Below are positions 1 to 6,832 of a stretch of DNA of 64,000 nt, piece by piece. The DNA lies in NCBI GenBank assembly GCA_023393525.1, contig JAEWKZ010000078.1, positions 1 through 64,000 of the forward strand, written 5' to 3'. Each line of letters starts with the position of its first letter. Position 1 is the first letter of the stretch. Position numbers and translations under genes: made by a program. The notes below the pieces were generated by a model, which made no database searches, was not told the DNA's origin, and was given only the letters and a program-made list of their open reading frames with translations. This stretch comes from Pseudomonadota bacterium. Its GTDB lineage: Bacteria > Desulfobacterota > Desulfovibrionia > Desulfovibrionales > Desulfomicrobiaceae.

Positions 1-104
1 CGGCGGAGGGGACCCACCCGATTCCATTCCGAACTCGGAAGTTAAGACCTCCAGCGCCGATGATACTGCCAGTCCACTGGTGGGAAAGTAGGTCGTCGCC
101 AGGA
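1..104 (+). rRNA. rrf: 5S ribosomal RNA, 3' part (5' end cut by the window)
   Basis: The sequence carries the conserved bacterial 5S core: CCGAACTCGGAAGTTAAG near 30-47, followed by the CCAGCGCCGATG loop and a closing GGTCGTCGCC strand near 92-101. About 10-15 bases of the 5' strand are missing at the window edge. It is presumably the last gene of an rRNA operon lying to the left. The exact 3' end is estimated from the closing stem. Confidence 0.93.
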
Positions 105-155
105 CCTTTTTTTTCTCTTCTCTTAGGATGGGGCTTAACAGCCGCCATCCTTTTT
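104..155 (+). terminator. Terminator region of the rRNA operon
   Basis: A T-rich run (CCTTTTTTTTCTCTTC) directly follows the 5S. It is followed by a stem made of GGATGG at 126-131 and CCATCC at 145-150, then TTTTT at 151-155. This is the pattern of a rho-independent terminator behind an rRNA operon. It also separates that operon from ispH, which comes toward it on the other strand. Confidence 0.75.
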
Positions 156-273
156 CATTTCCAGACCTTCATCATCAACGAATTCTCTCCAGCACTGCAA
201 AGAATGGACATCACTTCCACGGGTGATTCATGCATCGCGTCTTTTTTCAATACGACCGGCAAATGGACAAGCA

Positions 274-1137
274 TCATTCGGTTTTGTCTGTGATCGCCCG
301 CAGGGCTTCAGCCACATCGTGGATGATCCAGGCCGGCGTGGACGCTCCCGCCGTCAAGCCGATGCTCGAAAATTCACTGAGCTCGTCAAGAGGCAGTTCG
401 GCGGCGGTTTCAACGTGAACGGTGTATATGCCCGCCTCCTGAGCTATTTGCGCCAACCGTCTCGTATTGCCGCTGTCTTTGCCTCCGGCGACGACAATGG
501 CCTCAACCTTGTGCGACAGCTCCCGCACTTCCTCCTGCCTGTCTTTGGTGGCCATGCAGATCGTGTCGAGAACGGTCATATCGGCGTCGATGTTCGTGGT
601 AAGGTACGTGCGGATGGCGTTGAAGAATTCTCTGTCCTGTGTTGTCTGTGCCGCCAGAAAATAGCTTGTTGTGGGGTCGAGTTTTTTGCCTTGCAGCTCT
701 TCGAGACTTTCAAATATCGTGAATGTCGTGGCGTAACTCACCAGGCCGCGGACTTCCGGATGATCGCGTTCACCAAACAGAAGCAGATGTTTGTTCTGCT
801 CTGCCTGTCGCTGAATGAGGACCTGGGCTTTTTTCACTTTCGGGCAGGTGGCGTCCACGATGGCGACTTCTTGCCGCTCCAGGGCCTCTTGCATTTGCTT
901 CGGAATGCCGTGAGCGCGGATCACGACGATGTCCCCGGCCTTCAATGGCTTGGTCCCTTCCGTTTGCAACACGCCTTGGCTTTGATAGCGGGCCAGAACC
1001 TGGGGATTGTGAATGATCGGGCCCAGCGTGTAGATTGCCGCCCCCTGCGGGGCGGTTGACAGGGCTTTGTCGAGCTTGTGCAGCGCCATATCCACTCCCA
1101 TGCAAAAACCGGCTGTTTCCGCGACGATGAGTGTCAT
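274..1137 (-). CDS. ispH: 4-hydroxy-3-methylbut-2-enyl diphosphate reductase (IspH/LytB)
   Basis: This enzyme performs the last step of the MEP isoprenoid pathway, reducing HMBPP to IPP and DMAPP with a [4Fe-4S] cluster in the cytoplasm. The three cluster cysteines are at Cys12 (GFCMGV), Cys98 (DATCPK) and Cys194 (DTICMATKDRQ). Active-site histidines are visible at His43 (IIHNPQV), in RAHGIP and at His126 (DHPEV). The length of 287 residues is close to that of single-domain IspH. The ATG has a strong GGGAGGAACA ribosome site and overlaps the dus stop by 4 bp, so the two are translationally coupled at the tail of the flagellar operon. Confidence 0.97.
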   Translation of the reverse strand: MTLIVAETAGFCMGVDMALHKLDKALSTAPQGAAIYTLGPIIHNPQVLARYQSQGVLQTEGTKPLKAGDIVVIRAHGIPKQMQEALERQEVAIVDATCPKVKKAQVLIQRQAEQNKHLLLFGERDHPEVRGLVSYATTFTIFESLEELQGKKLDPTTSYFLAAQTTQDREFFNAIRTYLTTNIDADMTVLDTICMATKDRQEEVRELSHKVEAIVVAGGKDSGNTRRLAQIAQEAGIYTVHVETAAELPLDELSEFSSIGLTAGASTPAWIIHDVAEALRAITDKTE

Positions 1138-2108
1138 TGTTCCTCCCGTTGAGCCAAGCAGGTATCAAGAATGGTGAATACGTCGTCCCATGACTTGCAG
1201 AAAACGATGTCGCGGCGCAGCGCGCGCGCTCCGGGGAGGCCTTTCAGGAATCTGGGCACCAGAGTCCGCATTTTCAGCAGCCCGAGGCGATGCATGCCGT
1301 GTTGCTCATAGAGTTCCGAAAGTCTTTGAATCAGAGCGATCATCGACGTGCACGTCTTTTCTTCCGGAACCTCGTTTTTGCGCATGCGCAGGTATCGTGA
1401 AAAGATGGTCGGATCGTTCAGCGCTCCGCGCGCGAACATGAGGCCGTCGACGCCGGTTTCCGCCACGCATCTGAAACCGTCCTCGGCCTGGAAAAGGTCG
1501 CCGCTTGCGACCACCGGCACGCCGACGTTGTCTTTGAGCATTTTCAAATGCGACCAGTCTGCGTGTCCAGTGAACCCCTGGGCTCCGAATCTGGGGTGCA
1601 TGGTGACCCAACCCGCTCCCAGCGCTTCGAGTTCCTTGGCCAGCGGCAGGTAGACCGGCTGGCCGACGTACCATCCCAAGCGGATCTTGAACCCCATGCA
1701 GCCGGGCTCCGTGGCGGAGATCATGGCTTTGGCGAGGCGCAGGAGGTGTTCGGGCTCTTTGAGCAGGGCCGCGCCGCTGCCCGTCTTGACGACTTTGCGG
1801 ACCGGACAGCCGCAGTTGAGGTCGAAATAGCGAAATCCCCTCTCGCGCAAGCGCTCAATGGACTTGACGAGAAAGGGTTCCTCGGACCCGAAAAGCTGCA
1901 CGATCAGGGGACTGTCCTGCTCGCACGTCAGCAACAGTTCATTGGTGCCGGGGCTTTGGTAGATGAGCCCCTTGGCGCTGACCATTTCCGTTACGCCTGT
2001 ACGGCAGCCCTGTTCATGGCAGAGGAGGCGAAAGGGAAGATCCGAGAAGCCGGCAAGGGGAGCGAGCCAGGGTTTGTCCGGAGATATGGGGAAGAGGTGT
2101 GTGCTCAT
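1134..2108 (-). CDS. dus: tRNA-dihydrouridine synthase
   Basis: An FMN-dependent enzyme that reduces specific uridines in tRNA to dihydrouridine. The protein of 324 residues opens with the TIM-barrel flavin-binding signature LAPLAGFSDLPFR. It carries the family motif NCGCP with the catalytic Cys101, and later HPRFGAQGFTGHADW and VVASGDLF, typical of Dus proteins. It is of the general DusB-like type; substrate positions cannot be assigned from sequence alone. It lies about 110 bp downstream of a small DUF2802-like gene and overlaps ispH by 4 bp. The ATG at 2108 has no strong ribosome-binding site, but the conserved N-terminus supports it. Confidence 0.93.
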   Translation of the reverse strand: MSTHLFPISPDKPWLAPLAGFSDLPFRLLCHEQGCRTGVTEMVSAKGLIYQSPGTNELLLTCEQDSPLIVQLFGSEEPFLVKSIERLRERGFRYFDLNCGCPVRKVVKTGSGAALLKEPEHLLRLAKAMISATEPGCMGFKIRLGWYVGQPVYLPLAKELEALGAGWVTMHPRFGAQGFTGHADWSHLKMLKDNVGVPVVASGDLFQAEDGFRCVAETGVDGLMFARGALNDPTIFSRYLRMRKNEVPEEKTCTSMIALIQRLSELYEQHGMHRLGLLKMRTLVPRFLKGLPGARALRRDIVFCKSWDDVFTILDTCLAQREEQ

Positions 2109-2217
2109 GGAAGATCTGATTGGGTTCGATTGCAGGAAGATGCGTCATTGGAGGCGCAGGGCCGAGTAGGCGGCGTCCGGGGCCCAGGGCTGCGCGGACC
2201 AGGCCGGGTCTTTGTAT

Positions 2218-2643
2218 TCAAACCTTGGTTTGGTCAAGAATAAGCTCGACTTCGTCGACGCTCAGGCCCGTGGATTGCGCCAAGGCTTCTGCCGATTGAC
2301 CGCGCTTGAAGCCGCTCAGGATTGTTTGCCGTAGAAATTGCGGAGATTTGGTGAAATTTTCGGCCTGTTCGAGCAGGCGGCGCATTTCCACCGCCCTGTA
2401 GTGCAGCTTTTCCTCCAGGGCGGTCAGCTCTTCCTGGCGCTTGGTGAAGGTGCCGATAATTTCCTTTTCCAGGCGGGCGTTCATGTCCAGCTTTTGCAAG
2501 AATTCATCTTGCCTGTCCTGCAGCGAGCGCACCAGCAATTCCGACTTTTTCAGCTTGCTGTAGAAGAAAATGGCGAGGACGATGAGCAGGATCTCCATCA
2601 CCGTCGAGGCGGCGAGAATCCAGAACGAGATTTCGGGGTTCAT
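2218..2643 (-). CDS. DUF2802-like membrane protein of the flagellar operon
   Basis: A 141-residue protein of unknown function. Residues about 6-29 form one transmembrane helix (FWILAASTVMEILLIVLAIF). Residues 30-105 are charged, heptad-like sequence that should form a coiled coil. The C-terminus (RGQSAEALAQSTGLSVDEVELIL) looks like a small helix-turn-helix of the kind seen at the end of DUF2802 proteins, which often sit in flagellar clusters. Its ATG directly abuts the TAA of the 100-residue gene upstream, so the pair is coupled. A role linked to flagella is inferred only from position. Confidence 0.8.
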   Translation of the reverse strand: MNPEISFWILAASTVMEILLIVLAIFFYSKLKKSELLVRSLQDRQDEFLQKLDMNARLEKEIIGTFTKRQEELTALEEKLHYRAVEMRRLLEQAENFTKSPQFLRQTILSGFKRGQSAEALAQSTGLSVDEVELILDQTKV

Positions 2644-2946
2644 TTATACCTGCGTGTCAATCAGGTGGCCCTGATCTGATTCGAATTCGGTTTCATGCCG
2701 AAGTTTCCGGCGCTCTCCAAGGTTTTGCTCAGGGGTGGCGTCGTTGTGACCCTCGGGATCCACCTCGGTGTCGGCGGCGCTTGCCTCGCTTTTGGCGACC
2801 TGGTTTTTTTCCAGCCTTTGGCGTCGCAAAACGGCTTCCTGCGCCAAAGCCTGCTGCACTTCCGGGTGCGCGAGCTGGGTATGATGGAGCTTCTGCGCTT
2901 CAGGGATCTGGCTGATCAGGGTCGAGAGGTTGAGGTTGTCGACCAT
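2644..2946 (-). CDS. Small hydrophilic hypothetical protein in flagellar operon
   Basis: A 100-residue protein with no recognisable domain. It is rich in Gln, Glu, Ala and Arg (for example QQALAQEAVLRRQRLEKNQ), predicted largely helical, with an acidic and polar tail and no signal peptide or membrane segment. It is wedged without spacing between the FliL-like gene (TAG immediately before its ATG) and the DUF2802-like gene. Tight coupling to both neighbours is the main reason to accept it as real. The function is not known. Confidence 0.72.
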   Translation of the reverse strand: MVDNLNLSTLISQIPEAQKLHHTQLAHPEVQQALAQEAVLRRQRLEKNQVAKSEASAADTEVDPEGHNDATPEQNLGERRKLRHETEFESDQGHLIDTQV

Positions 2947-3705
2947 CTACTTCACCACGTATTCTTCCAGAAGAATTTCCGACACCCGGCCGCTTTTTAT
3001 GTTTTGATTGACGACCGTTGCGATGTCCGCTTTCAGCTTTTCGGATTCCTCCGAGGTGGCCAGGAAGGAAAGGGGGGAATTCTTCAGGTAGCGGTAGATA
3101 CCGTCTCGGACAAACAGGGTTTTCGCCTGCAATTCCGCCCGCATGACAGGGGTCGCGTGGGGTATGGAAAAGCGGCAGGTCAGGAATCGTGTCTTGCCGT
3201 CGAGGTCGTATTCGATGTGAAATTCTTCAAGAGAGAAGACATCCAACTGTTCGGGTTCCGGAGTGGCCCTTTTTTCCGAAGATTCGTCCGATGCGGGCTC
3301 AGAGTCCGGGCTGGCCGGCTGTTCTTCCGGTAGTTGGGCTTCTGTGGCCTGTTCGTCGGGATACGGGGGGCCGGATTTCATGAAAAAATAGGCGCCCCCG
3401 GACCCGAGCAAAAGGCAAAGCGCTGCCGCAATTCCGAATATCCAATATTTTTTGCGGCTTTTGGCGGCCGGTATTTCCGATTTTTCCGTTGGGAGGGTCG
3501 TTTCTGCCGGTTCGGGAGCGGATTCGATGGGCTCGGGCTCGGGATCTTCCTCCTTTTCCTCGAATTCGAGGAAAAGAGCGTCATCCAGATCAAGCTCGAC
3601 TTTTTGCAGGCCCTTGGGGACGCTGTCCTGCAGGCGTTCATCGTCAAGGGCGACGTTGCTGTCGCCCTCGGGGGGGGTCTGGGCGAGAAGGATGAACCGG
3701 ATCAT
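2947..3705 (-). CDS. fliL: FliL-like flagellar basal-body-associated protein
   Basis: FliL-type proteins are single-span inner-membrane proteins that surround the stator units and support motor torque. This copy has an unusually long acidic cytoplasmic N-terminus (about residues 1-85, with runs such as EFEEKEEDPEPEPIE). It is followed by a membrane helix near 90-112 (YWIFGIAAALCLLLGSGGAY), a Pro/Glu-rich linker and a C-terminal domain of about 120 residues with FliL character (ATVVNQNIKSGRVSEILLEEYVVK). I chose the ATG at 3705; a TTG at 3726 would add seven residues. An 8-C run (3670-3677 on this strand) lies within the first 15 codons. The call rests on domain shape and on the cheY/fliA neighbours. 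Confidence 0.78.
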   Translation of the reverse strand: MIRFILLAQTPPEGDSNVALDDERLQDSVPKGLQKVELDLDDALFLEFEEKEEDPEPEPIESAPEPAETTLPTEKSEIPAAKSRKKYWIFGIAAALCLLLGSGGAYFFMKSGPPYPDEQATEAQLPEEQPASPDSEPASDESSEKRATPEPEQLDVFSLEEFHIEYDLDGKTRFLTCRFSIPHATPVMRAELQAKTLFVRDGIYRYLKNSPLSFLATSEESEKLKADIATVVNQNIKSGRVSEILLEEYVVK

Positions 3706-3721
3706 GGGACCTGGGCCGGCC

Positions 3722-3739
3722 GGCAAGCACAGGCTTGCC
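3722..3739 (-). other. Intercistronic hairpin between cheY and fliL
   Basis: GGCAAGC (3722-3728) and GCTTGCC (3733-3739) form a perfect 7-bp stem with a 4-base loop between the cheY stop and the fliL start. There is no T-run after it on the minus strand, so it is more likely an mRNA processing or stability element than a terminator. Confidence 0.5.
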
Positions 3740-3750
3740 AGCCGGAGTGG

Positions 3751-4131
3751 TTATTCGAAAATTTTGTTGATTTTCTGCCCCAGTGTTTCAGCAGTGAAGG
3801 GCTTGACGATGTAGTTCGACACCTTGGCCTGTACCGCCTCGATGATGTTCTCCTGCTGGGCCTCGGCGGTGACCATGAGGAAGGGCAGGTCTCCGAATTC
3901 CTCGCTGGCGCGCACCTTGCGCAAAAGCTCGATGCCGGTCATCTGCGGCATGTTCCAGTCGGAGATGATGAAGTCCACCTGGTCCTTGGTCAGGATTTCC
4001 CAGGCCGCGGTGCCGTCGTCGGCCTCGATGATGTTGTTGAAGCCGAGTTGCCTGAGAATATTCTTGATGATCCGCCGCATGGTCGAAAAGTCGTCGACGA
4101 TGAGCACCCGCATGTTCGTATTGACCGCCAT
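3751..4131 (-). CDS. cheY: Chemotaxis response regulator CheY
   Basis: A single receiver domain of 126 residues that, when phosphorylated by CheA, binds the flagellar switch. The acidic pocket is VDDFSTMRR near residue 12, the phospho-acceptor Asp lies in ISDWNMPQMTG and the conserved Lys in NYIVKPF, all matching CheY rather than an output-domain regulator. The ATG at 4131 has a strong GGAGGGATAC ribosome site; a GTG at 4143 is less likely. The gene lies between fliA and the FliL-like gene in the flagellar run, which supports a direct motility role. Confidence 0.93.
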   Translation of the reverse strand: MAVNTNMRVLIVDDFSTMRRIIKNILRQLGFNNIIEADDGTAAWEILTKDQVDFIISDWNMPQMTGIELLRKVRASEEFGDLPFLMVTAEAQQENIIEAVQAKVSNYIVKPFTAETLGQKINKIFE

Positions 4132-4176
4132 GTATCCCTCCACATGAGCTTTTCGTGAAACCGACCAACCAGGTGA

Positions 4177-4980
4177 TCAGTTGATGTCGCCGTATTCGCG
4201 CGCAAACATTTTCTTGAGTTTTCCCAGTGCCTGGGAGTGCAACTGGGAGACCCGGCCTTCAGTGATGTCGAGGGCCAAGGCCACTTCCTTCATGTTCAGT
4301 TCTTCCGTGTAGTACAAACTAAGAACCAGCTTTTCCCGTTCGCCCAGTCTATCGATGAGATGACCGAGCTTGTCAATGATGTCGTGGAATGCCACGGCGG
4401 CAAAGGGTTCCCGCCCGTTGCCCCCGTCCCCGGGCTGGTTCCATTGGTCCTGGATGGCATCAAGACTGAGGATGATCTGCGAGTTTACCGCTTCGAGAGT
4501 CGTCTCCAGCTCGTGACGGTCCTGGCCCGTGAGTTCCAGCAGGTCGTCGCGGGAAGGCGCATGCCCGTTTTCCTGCTCGAAGCCTCTGATGATCTGCTCG
4601 AGTTTTTTTATGCGTTGTCGCAGCCCTCTGGAGAACCAGTCCATGCGGCGCAGTTCGTCGAGCATTGCGCCTCGGATGCGGCTGTCGGCGAACGTTTCGA
4701 AACGGATGTTCAGTTCCGGCTGAAATTTACCGAGTGCTTCCATGAGGCCGAGTGTGCCTGCGCTGATCAGGTCCGACAGCTCGATGTGGCCCGGCAGCTT
4801 GGCTTTGAGATGCAGGGCGATGATTTTGATGCGGGGGGAAAAGGCGCGGGCGATGCCGTCCTTGTGCGCGGAATCCAGCGCGGCGAAGGAAACTCCCGCC
4901 TGCTCCAGAATCGCCCAGGCCGGTTCCGTTGCGTTACTCCGCAAAGAGGAGCTTCTTCCAGAAGAACTTGATGTTCCCAT
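4177..4980 (-). CDS. fliA: Flagellar sigma factor FliA (sigma-28)
   Basis: A sigma-70-family factor for late flagellar and chemotaxis promoters. Region 2 appears as HIELSDLISAGTLGLMEAL and FETFADSRIRGAMLDELRRMDW, region 3 as GLRQRIKKLEQII, and region 4 as EELNMKEVALALDITEGRVSQLHSQAL, all FliA-like. The ATG at 4980 lies inside flhG and gives a Ser-rich N-terminus that reads like out-of-frame flhG. A TTG at 4944 behind GGAAGAAG, still overlapping the flhG stop at 4934, is a credible alternative start giving 255 residues. Either way fliA is translationally coupled to flhG. Confidence 0.93.
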   Translation of the reverse strand: MGTSSSSGRSSSLRSNATEPAWAILEQAGVSFAALDSAHKDGIARAFSPRIKIIALHLKAKLPGHIELSDLISAGTLGLMEALGKFQPELNIRFETFADSRIRGAMLDELRRMDWFSRGLRQRIKKLEQIIRGFEQENGHAPSRDDLLELTGQDRHELETTLEAVNSQIILSLDAIQDQWNQPGDGGNGREPFAAVAFHDIIDKLGHLIDRLGEREKLVLSLYYTEELNMKEVALALDITEGRVSQLHSQALGKLKKMFAREYGDIN

Positions 4981-5749
4981 CGAGATGGTCCTGCGGTGTC
5001 CATCGCATCAGGTTGCGGGCGACGCGCTGCATCGCCAGGGAGGCTTCGGAGTCGGGATTTTGGCTGCAGAACGGCTGCTGGTCAATGACGGCCTGGCGCA
5101 CGGCCTTGTCCAGGGGAACGGCGCCGACAAAATCAAGGGAGACTCCGGTCAGGAAATGGTCGCACGCGTTGTACAGCTTGACGAAGATGTCCTTGGCCGA
5201 TTTTTCGTTCTTGGCCATGTTCACCAGGATGTGGAATTTGTCCACCCCGTGACGGAGCTTCAGAACCTTGATCAGGGCGTACGCGTCGGTCAGGGATGTC
5301 GGCTCCGGGGTGACGACCACCAGGCGCTCCTGAGCCGCAAGGTTGAAATAGAGCACATTGTCGTTGATGCCCGCGCCCGTGTCCACGATCAAGAAATCGA
5401 TGCTGTCCTCCAGCACGTCCATGGCTTCGAGAAGTTCGAGTTTCTGGCCCGTGGACAGGGAGAGCATTTCGCTTACCCCGCTGGCGGCGGGCAGGATGGA
5501 AAAGCCGTGCGACGTTGGGTGGAGGATGTCGCTTAGGGACACGCCCTCGTGGAAGACATGGAAAAGGTTGCGTTCCGGAGTCAGGCCCAGCACTACGTCC
5601 ACGTTGGCCAGCCCCAGATCCGCGTCAAGAATGACGCATCGCCGGCCAAGCTTGCTCAGGCACAGGGCGAGGTTGACGGAAACGTTCGTTTTTCCAACGC
5701 CTCCTTTGCCGGAGGTGACCGAGATAACAATGGGCAGAGATGAGCTCAT
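4934..5749 (-). CDS. flhG: MinD-like ATPase FlhG (FleN/YlxH), flagellar number regulator
   Basis: A ParA/MinD-family ATPase that works against FlhF to limit the number and placement of flagella. The deviant Walker A motif SGKGGVGKTNVSVNLA lies at residues 12-27, followed by LDADLGLANVDVVLG and IVDTGAGI (switch regions). The 271-residue length is normal. The C-terminus KKLLFAE lacks an obvious long amphipathic membrane-targeting helix, although the terminal 20 residues are basic and aromatic. The gene lies directly downstream of flhF, the usual pairing, and overlaps fliA. Confidence 0.95.
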   Translation of the reverse strand: MSSSLPIVISVTSGKGGVGKTNVSVNLALCLSKLGRRCVILDADLGLANVDVVLGLTPERNLFHVFHEGVSLSDILHPTSHGFSILPAASGVSEMLSLSTGQKLELLEAMDVLEDSIDFLIVDTGAGINDNVLYFNLAAQERLVVVTPEPTSLTDAYALIKVLKLRHGVDKFHILVNMAKNEKSAKDIFVKLYNACDHFLTGVSLDFVGAVPLDKAVRQAVIDQQPFCSQNPDSEASLAMQRVARNLMRWTPQDHLDGNIKFFWKKLLFAE

Positions 5750-5772
5750 GCTGTGTCCGGGATAAAAAATGT

Positions 5773-6831
5773 TTAGTTGGTCGCCGCGGGCAATTCGTGC
5801 CGCAGCAGGAGTTTCCAGACATCCTGGTCCCTGGGCTCGGCCAAGGAGTTTTTCAGCTCCGGTCCTACGGAAAAGAGCGAGATCGGCAGCCCCGTGTTGT
5901 TGGCCTGATTGATTATTTCTCCATAATTACAGGCTTCATCAAGCTTCGTCCAGATAATGCTGGCCGCCGATCCGGACCGGAATCTGGACACGAAGGAGTC
6001 CATCTGCGCCGGTCCGAAAAGCGGACTCAGAACCAGATGCGCATGACAACTGGGCAGGTTTCCTCCCGACACGTCCTGGAGCCAGGCATCGAGCTGCTGC
6101 TTGGCGGGAAGACCCGGCAGATCGAGCAGGACGAGGTCATGGGATCTGGCGTCGCGCTCCAGGCTTTCCCACTGGCCAGAGTTGTCGAGTTCCCGGTAGG
6201 ACAGCCCCGAAAGTTCCGTATAATGGCGCAGATACAGGCGTCCTTTGCCCTGGGAGCGGTCGGCGTTGACCACCAGGATGCGCTGCTCAGGGTTTTTCCT
6301 TTTCATGGCCAGGGCCAGTCGCAGCGTGGTGCTGGTCTTGCCGCTGCCGAAAGGACCCGTCAGGAGATGAAATTTGTGCGCCCAGTTCGTCTCGAACCAG
6401 GGTGACAGGGAAATCATGCCGTTCATCACGGACAAGGTCGGTTCGTCGGGCGCGTGACGAAATTTTTCCCACAGGTCGATGAGGACGTCCTCCTTCACGC
6501 CTTCGCGGTCCAGATATTCGAAGACCAGTTGCTGGCGGGGAGTGAGCTGTCGCATGTCCATCTGCGGTTTCAGCACGGCCATGAGCTGCTTGCGCAGTCT
6601 GGTCCATTCCTCGCGCAGGCAGCCCGCGTCGTCCTGGGCCAGGGGCATGGCGATCTCCGTGGAGGGCGTGCGCGTCTGGGGCACGTCCAGGGCGGCCATG
6701 ATTTCGTAGCAGACGGTTCCCTTGCGGTTTTGCTTCTGGTTGCTCAGGATGATGGCGTCTGGACCGAGCTCGCTCTTGATCCTGGCCATGATTTCAGAGG
6801 TGCTTTTTCCGGTGAATGTTCTGACCTGCAT
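5773..6831 (-). CDS. flhF: Flagellar SRP-type GTPase FlhF
   Basis: An SRP54/FtsY-family GTPase that marks the cell pole for flagellar assembly. The short basic N-terminus (MQVRTFTGKSTSEIMARIKSE form) is typical of FlhF. The G1 loop is GPFGSGKTSTTLRLA near residue 178, and the guanine-specificity region IWTKLDEACNYGEI is near 300. The usual DTAGR in G3 is replaced by LLDLPGL, a divergence that may matter for hydrolysis. At 352 residues it is normal length. The stop of flhA at 6833 lies one base away, so the genes are coupled. Confidence 0.93.
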   Translation of the reverse strand: MQVRTFTGKSTSEIMARIKSELGPDAIILSNQKQNRKGTVCYEIMAALDVPQTRTPSTEIAMPLAQDDAGCLREEWTRLRKQLMAVLKPQMDMRQLTPRQQLVFEYLDREGVKEDVLIDLWEKFRHAPDEPTLSVMNGMISLSPWFETNWAHKFHLLTGPFGSGKTSTTLRLALAMKRKNPEQRILVVNADRSQGKGRLYLRHYTELSGLSYRELDNSGQWESLERDARSHDLVLLDLPGLPAKQQLDAWLQDVSGGNLPSCHAHLVLSPLFGPAQMDSFVSRFRSGSAASIIWTKLDEACNYGEIINQANNTGLPISLFSVGPELKNSLAEPRDQDVWKLLLRHELPAATN

Positions 6832-6832
6832 C

